Below the pieces are notes generated by a model. The model saw only the letters and a list, made by a program, of their open reading frames with translations. It searched no databases and had not been told where the DNA came from. A stretch of 64,000 nt of DNA from Rhodobacteraceae bacterium SB2 (GTDB taxonomy: Bacteria > Pseudomonadota > Alphaproteobacteria > Rhodobacterales > Rhodobacteraceae). The position numbers and the translations under genes are program-made. Of the stretch, positions 60,707 through 64,000 are shown one piece after another (positions within the stretch are counted from its first letter, which is position 1; each line of letters opens with the position of its first letter). The stretch covers positions 1 through 64,000 of the forward strand of contig LGRT01000026.1 in assembly GCA_001642945.1 (NCBI GenBank). Reading direction: 5' to 3'.

Positions 60707-61839
60707 AAGATCTTGAGCCGCTGCCGCTATCCGATAAAATTTCCGGGGCGCCGCATCCCTCTGAAGCCACCACAATTTTTGGTCAGGATAGCGCTCAACA
60801 ACAATTTTTAAACGCTTTTGACAGGGGCAGGTTGCATCACGCATGGTTGCTGAGCGGCCCGCGCGGCGTTGGCAAAGCAACGCTTGTTTGGAAAATTGCC
60901 AAATTCTTGCTCACAACGCCAAATGCGCCGGCCCAAGACGGCCTGTTTGGCGCGATGAGTCAACACGTATCGAATTTGGAAACACCACCAGACCACCCCG
61001 CCCTGCCCCGTATACTGGCCGGTTCAGAGCCCGCGCTTTGCGTGCTTAGGCGCAGCTATGATGAAAAACGCAAACGCTTTAAGCAAAATATTACGGTTGA
61101 TGATGTGCGCAGCCTAAAAAGCTTTTTCGGCCTGTCAGCGGCCGATGGCGGCGCACGCGTGGTGATAATTGATGCCGCCGATGATATGACGGGTAGCGCC
61201 GCCAATGCGCTGTTGAAAATGCTGGAAGAGCCGCCCAAAAACGCCTTTTTGTTTTTGATCAGCCATCAACCGGCCGCCCTTTTACCAACGCTACGGTCGC
61301 GCTGCCGAGAGCTGCGCCTCTCAGCCTTATCGCATGATATGATGCAGCAAGCTTTGACTCAGGCAAAAATCCACCTTTCTGAAGAACAAAGCTCACTCTT
61401 CACGCGCCTCTCTGCAGGGTCAGCCGGTCAAGCGATCCGTTTGGCTCAGCTTGACGGAGATGCGCTTTACAGCGCGCTAATTTCAACCCTGCAAACGTTG
61501 CCCAGCCTGAACCAAAGCGCCGCTTTAAAACTGGCTGAAAACTTTGCAGGGCAAGCGAATTCAGAGCGTTTTGATTTGTTGATAGACCTTATCGATTATA
61601 TTTTAGGGCAAGCTGCGAAAACATCGCTTATCCCGCTGGATCCGGATTCGGATCCTACAACGCTTGACCAAAAGCTGTTCACAACACTTCATAAAGGGCC
61701 AATAGGCGCCCGTAAATGGGCCCTCTTGCAGCAAGATATTTCACAACGAATGCGTCATGGGCGGGCGGTCAACCTTGACCCGGTGACATTGATCCTAGAT
61801 ATGTTCTTCAAGATAGAAAAATGCGCTGCAGCATTGTAA
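60703..61839 (+). CDS. holB: DNA polymerase III subunit delta-prime
   Basis: 378 residues, AAA+ clamp-loader subunit: LLSGPRGVGKATLVWKIAKF (Walker A-like), ARVVIIDAADDMTGSAANAL, LKMLEEPPKNAFLFLISHQP, and PTLRSRCRELRLSAL (sensor 1/SRC). The ATG overlaps the tmk stop (ATGA). It works in the tau/gamma-delta-delta-prime complex that loads the beta clamp. Confidence 0.94.
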   Translation: MKDLEPLPLSDKISGAPHPSEATTIFGQDSAQQQFLNAFDRGRLHHAWLLSGPRGVGKATLVWKIAKFLLTTPNAPAQDGLFGAMSQHVSNLETPPDHPALPRILAGSEPALCVLRRSYDEKRKRFKQNITVDDVRSLKSFFGLSAADGGARVVIIDAADDMTGSAANALLKMLEEPPKNAFLFLISHQPAALLPTLRSRCRELRLSALSHDMMQQALTQAKIHLSEEQSSLFTRLSAGSAGQAIRLAQLDGDALYSALISTLQTLPSLNQSAALKLAENFAGQANSERFDLLIDLIDYILGQAAKTSLIPLDPDSDPTTLDQKLFTTLHKGPIGARKWALLQQDISQRMRHGRAVNLDPVTLILDMFFKIEKCAAAL

Positions 61840-61855
61840 GAGCCAAGGGCCGTGA

Positions 61856-62662
61856 ATGAACATATCCCCAGCGATCACTGATAGCCATTGCCATCTGGAT
61901 TTCCCAGATTTTGCCGATGAGCTTGACACTGTAATAAGCCGAGCGCAGGCCGCGGGCGTTCATCGCATGGTAACGATTTGTACAAAATTACAGAATGAAC
62001 CCTCTGTACGCGCCATCGCCGCGCGATATGCACCTGTTTTTTACGCGGCTGGCACCCATCCGATGAGCGCAGCAGATGAGCCTTTGGTCACCCTTGATGA
62101 GCTATTGGCGCTTTGTAAGCACAAAAAAATGGTGGGGATTGGAGAAACCGGTCTTGATTATCATTATTCAAGCGACAGCGCCGAGATTCAAAAAACCTCG
62201 CTTTTGGTGCATATACGCGCAGCGCAACAAAGCGGGTTGCCCCTGATTATTCATGCCCGCGCAGCGGATGAAGACATCGCAGACATTTTGAACGCTGAGT
62301 ATAAAAATGCGCCCTATTCTTGCGTCATGCATTGTTTTTCCTCTGGCGAAACCTTGGCGCGCAGATGTTTGGATTTGGGGTTTTACCTATCGCTCTCTGG
62401 AATCACAGCCTTCCCCAAAAGCGATCAGCTACGGGCAATTTTCAAATTCGCGCCGCAAGAGCGGCTTTTGGTCGAAACCGACAGCCCTTATTTGGCGCCG
62501 CCACCCCATCGTGGCAGGCGTAATGAACCTGCTTATGTCGCGCTCACCGCCCGCGCAGCGGCGACTTTCTTTGGGCAAGACTATGCTGCGTTCGCAGCGC
62601 AGGTTGAGAAAAATTTTAACCGACTTTTTGTAAAAGCTGCCGCCTATGAGACCATGCAATGA
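61856..62662 (+). CDS. TatD-family metal-dependent hydrolase
   Basis: 268 residues of the TatD deoxyribonuclease family: metal ligands in DSHCHLDFPDF (His-x-His), Glu in GIGETGLDYHY, His in IIHARAADED and MHCFSSGE, and VETDSPYLAPPPHRGRRNEP. TIM-barrel, cytoplasmic. It starts 16 bp after the holB stop. Roles include 3'-exonuclease DNA repair and tRNA quality control in other species. Confidence 0.94.
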   Translation: MNISPAITDSHCHLDFPDFADELDTVISRAQAAGVHRMVTICTKLQNEPSVRAIAARYAPVFYAAGTHPMSAADEPLVTLDELLALCKHKKMVGIGETGLDYHYSSDSAEIQKTSLLVHIRAAQQSGLPLIIHARAADEDIADILNAEYKNAPYSCVMHCFSSGETLARRCLDLGFYLSLSGITAFPKSDQLRAIFKFAPQERLLVETDSPYLAPPPHRGRRNEPAYVALTARAAATFFGQDYAAFAAQVEKNFNRLFVKAAAYETMQ

Positions 62663-63459
62663 CAGACCAGTTACGGTTTCGAATTTTGGGATGTGGGTCC
62701 TCGGGTGGGGTGCCGCGGCTTGGCGGAAATTGGGGGGCTTGCGATCCCAATAATCCCAAAAATGCCCGAACGCGCTGCTCGCTTTTGGTTGAGCGCCAAA
62801 GTGAAAATGGCCGAACACAAGTGCTGATTGACACCTCACCGGATATGCGCGCGCAGCTTTTACAGGCGCAAGTGGGCCGTTTGGATGCGGTGCTCTACAC
62901 GCATGACCACGCCGATCATGTGCACGGACTGGATGATTTACGCATGATTGTGTTCAACCGGCGTAGCCGACTGCCCGTTTGGGCCAACCAAGTTACAAGC
63001 GCCGGCCTGCTCAGCCGCTTTTCCTATGCGTTCAAACAACCTGAGGGCTCTGCCTACCCCCCCATCTTGCAGCTCAATCACATCGAAGGGCCAGTGAAGA
63101 TTGATGGCGCAGGCGGCCAGATTGAATTTACACCGTTTGAAGTTGCGCATGGGCAAATCACTGCATTGGGGTTCCGGATCGGTCCCGTGGCTTACTTACC
63201 CGATGTTTCAGCCATGCCCCCTGCTGCATGGGAGGCTCTGGCTGGCATTGACTGCTGGATACTGGACGCATTGCGCCGTGATCCGCACCCCTCACATTCC
63301 CATCTGGCCCAAAGCATTGAGTGGATTGATCAATCAAACGTTGCGCGCGCCGTTTTAACCAATATGCATAATGATTTAGATTATGCCACCTTGCAGGTGG
63401 AGCTTCCCAAACATATTCTGCCCGCTTTTGACGGGATGGTTCTCTCCTATGATCTTTGA
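62659..63459 (+). CDS. MBL-fold hydrolase (PhnP/RNase Z-like)
   Basis: 266 residues. Opens with the family start RFRILGCGSSGGVPRLGGNW, metal motif HDHADHVHGLDDL (H-x-H-x-D-H), later His in FEVAHGQITALGF, Asp in VAYLPDVSAMP and His in TNMHNDLDY. Similar to cyclic-phosphate phosphodiesterase PhnP. The ATG overlaps the TatD stop (ATGA). Substrate unknown; no other phn genes here. Confidence 0.92.
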   Translation: MTDQLRFRILGCGSSGGVPRLGGNWGACDPNNPKNARTRCSLLVERQSENGRTQVLIDTSPDMRAQLLQAQVGRLDAVLYTHDHADHVHGLDDLRMIVFNRRSRLPVWANQVTSAGLLSRFSYAFKQPEGSAYPPILQLNHIEGPVKIDGAGGQIEFTPFEVAHGQITALGFRIGPVAYLPDVSAMPPAAWEALAGIDCWILDALRRDPHPSHSHLAQSIEWIDQSNVARAVLTNMHNDLDYATLQVELPKHILPAFDGMVLSYDL

Positions 63460-63477
63460 TCTTTTTAAGCCCCGGCC

Positions 63478-64000
63478 ATGCACGCGTTAATTGAAGTTAT
63501 TTTTCCGGTTTTTTTGGTCATCGGGTTCGGCTATGCTGCGGTCTGGGCAGGCTTTTTTTCAACAGATTCTGTTGATGGATTGATGCGTTTCACACAAAAC
63601 TTTGCTATCCCATGCCTTTTATTTGGTGCGATCGCCTCGCTTGATTTGAGCCAAGTTTTTGATTTTGCGCTTCTGTTTAGTTTTTACAGTGGAGCAACCG
63701 TCTGTTTTCTGGCCGGATTATTTGGATCAAGGCTTTTGTTCCAGCGGCCTTGGGAAGATTGCGTTGCGATTGGCTTTTGCTGTCTGTTTTCCAATTCACT
63801 CATGCTCGGTTTGGCTATTACCGAACGCGCCTATGGCGCGGCCGCATTGACCTCAAATTACGCGATCGTCGCCTTGCATGCCCCTTTTTGCTACTGCCTT
63901 GGCATCTTAACCATGGAAATTGTACGCAACCGGCAGAAATCGGTGATGCCCGTTGTAAAAAGCGTCTTAATCGCCATGTTCAAAAATGCTCTCTTTCTAG
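63478..64000 (+). CDS. AEC-family transporter (partial, runs off the window)
   Basis: It begins MHALIEVIFPVFLVIGFGYA and continues for 174 codons to the window end without a stop. At least four or five transmembrane helices (LFGAIASLDLSQ, TVCFLAGLFGSRLLFQRP, NSLMLGLAITERAYG) match the auxin-efflux-carrier-like permease family. It lies 18 bp after the MBL gene, so it may be in the same operon. The C-terminal half is outside the window. Confidence 0.88.
   Translation, partial: MHALIEVIFPVFLVIGFGYAAVWAGFFSTDSVDGLMRFTQNFAIPCLLFGAIASLDLSQVFDFALLFSFYSGATVCFLAGLFGSRLLFQRPWEDCVAIGFCCLFSNSLMLGLAITERAYGAAALTSNYAIVALHAPFCYCLGILTMEIVRNRQKSVMPVVKSVLIAMFKNALFL

Overview
The window looks like a chromosome segment of a marine alphaproteobacterium of the Rhodobacteraceae (Roseobacter group). 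The basis is the gene order dacC-like / tmk / DNA polymerase III delta-prime / tatD / PhnP-type hydrolase at the right end, paired DUF1127 proteins, a TAXI-TRAP system, several ABC importers and a moderate, AT-leaning base composition. The genus is not fixed by what I can see; an RCA/Planktomarina-like lineage is only a guess.

Left part (1-31 kb) is accessory DNA. A tyrosine integrase lies against tRNA-Arg(CCG). Its first 61 codons, its leader and the tRNA 3' end are repeated in inverted orientation 1.4 kb away, where they run into a glyoxalase-fold (VOC) gene. After a DUF4177-peroxiredoxin fusion come many small stand-alone proteins (dimeric alpha/beta barrel, SnoaL-like, VOC and cupin-type folds) separated by long empty gaps, broken genes, a decayed IS3-family element and three dispersed copies of one C-terminal coding fragment. 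Normal metabolic blocks sit within this: an AfuABC/FbpABC-type ABC importer (8.7-13.0 kb), a class IV aminotransferase, and an organic-acid module (13.9-21.2 kb) of HMG-CoA-lyase-like protein, class III CoA-transferase and TAXI-TRAP transporter.

Middle part (31.4-47.7 kb) is a coherent catabolic locus. On the minus strand a CUT2 (ribose-type) ABC importer is followed by a regulator fusing a winged helix to a solute-binding-protein domain, a creatinase/aminopeptidase-P-fold protein, E1alpha and E1beta of a 2-oxoacid dehydrogenase, a two-lipoyl protein with a decayed E2 core, a succinate-semialdehyde-type dehydrogenase and a lipoyl-less E2. A divergent operon encodes an SDR, a 3-hydroxyisobutyrate-dehydrogenase-like enzyme and a ThuA-like protein, and ends at a strong terminator. 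The substrate is unknown.

Right part: a DUF1127 gene and an IS6-family element precede an 8.8 kb island (49.76-58.55 kb). It is bounded by a 19-bp direct repeat of the tRNA-Ser(UGA) 3' end, with the integrase beside the intact tRNA. It carries two paralogous terminase-small-subunit-like genes, a PD-(D/E)XK-like protein, a Fis-like HTH microprotein, small basic phage-type proteins, an XhlA-like membrane protein, cargo genes (cupin, SnoaL, barrel proteins) and hairpin-rich non-coding stretches. No capsid, portal, tail or terminase large subunit gene was seen. It resembles a phage satellite or a reduced prophage, and is the best candidate for an undescribed system. From 58.9 kb the sequence is ordinary core genome.
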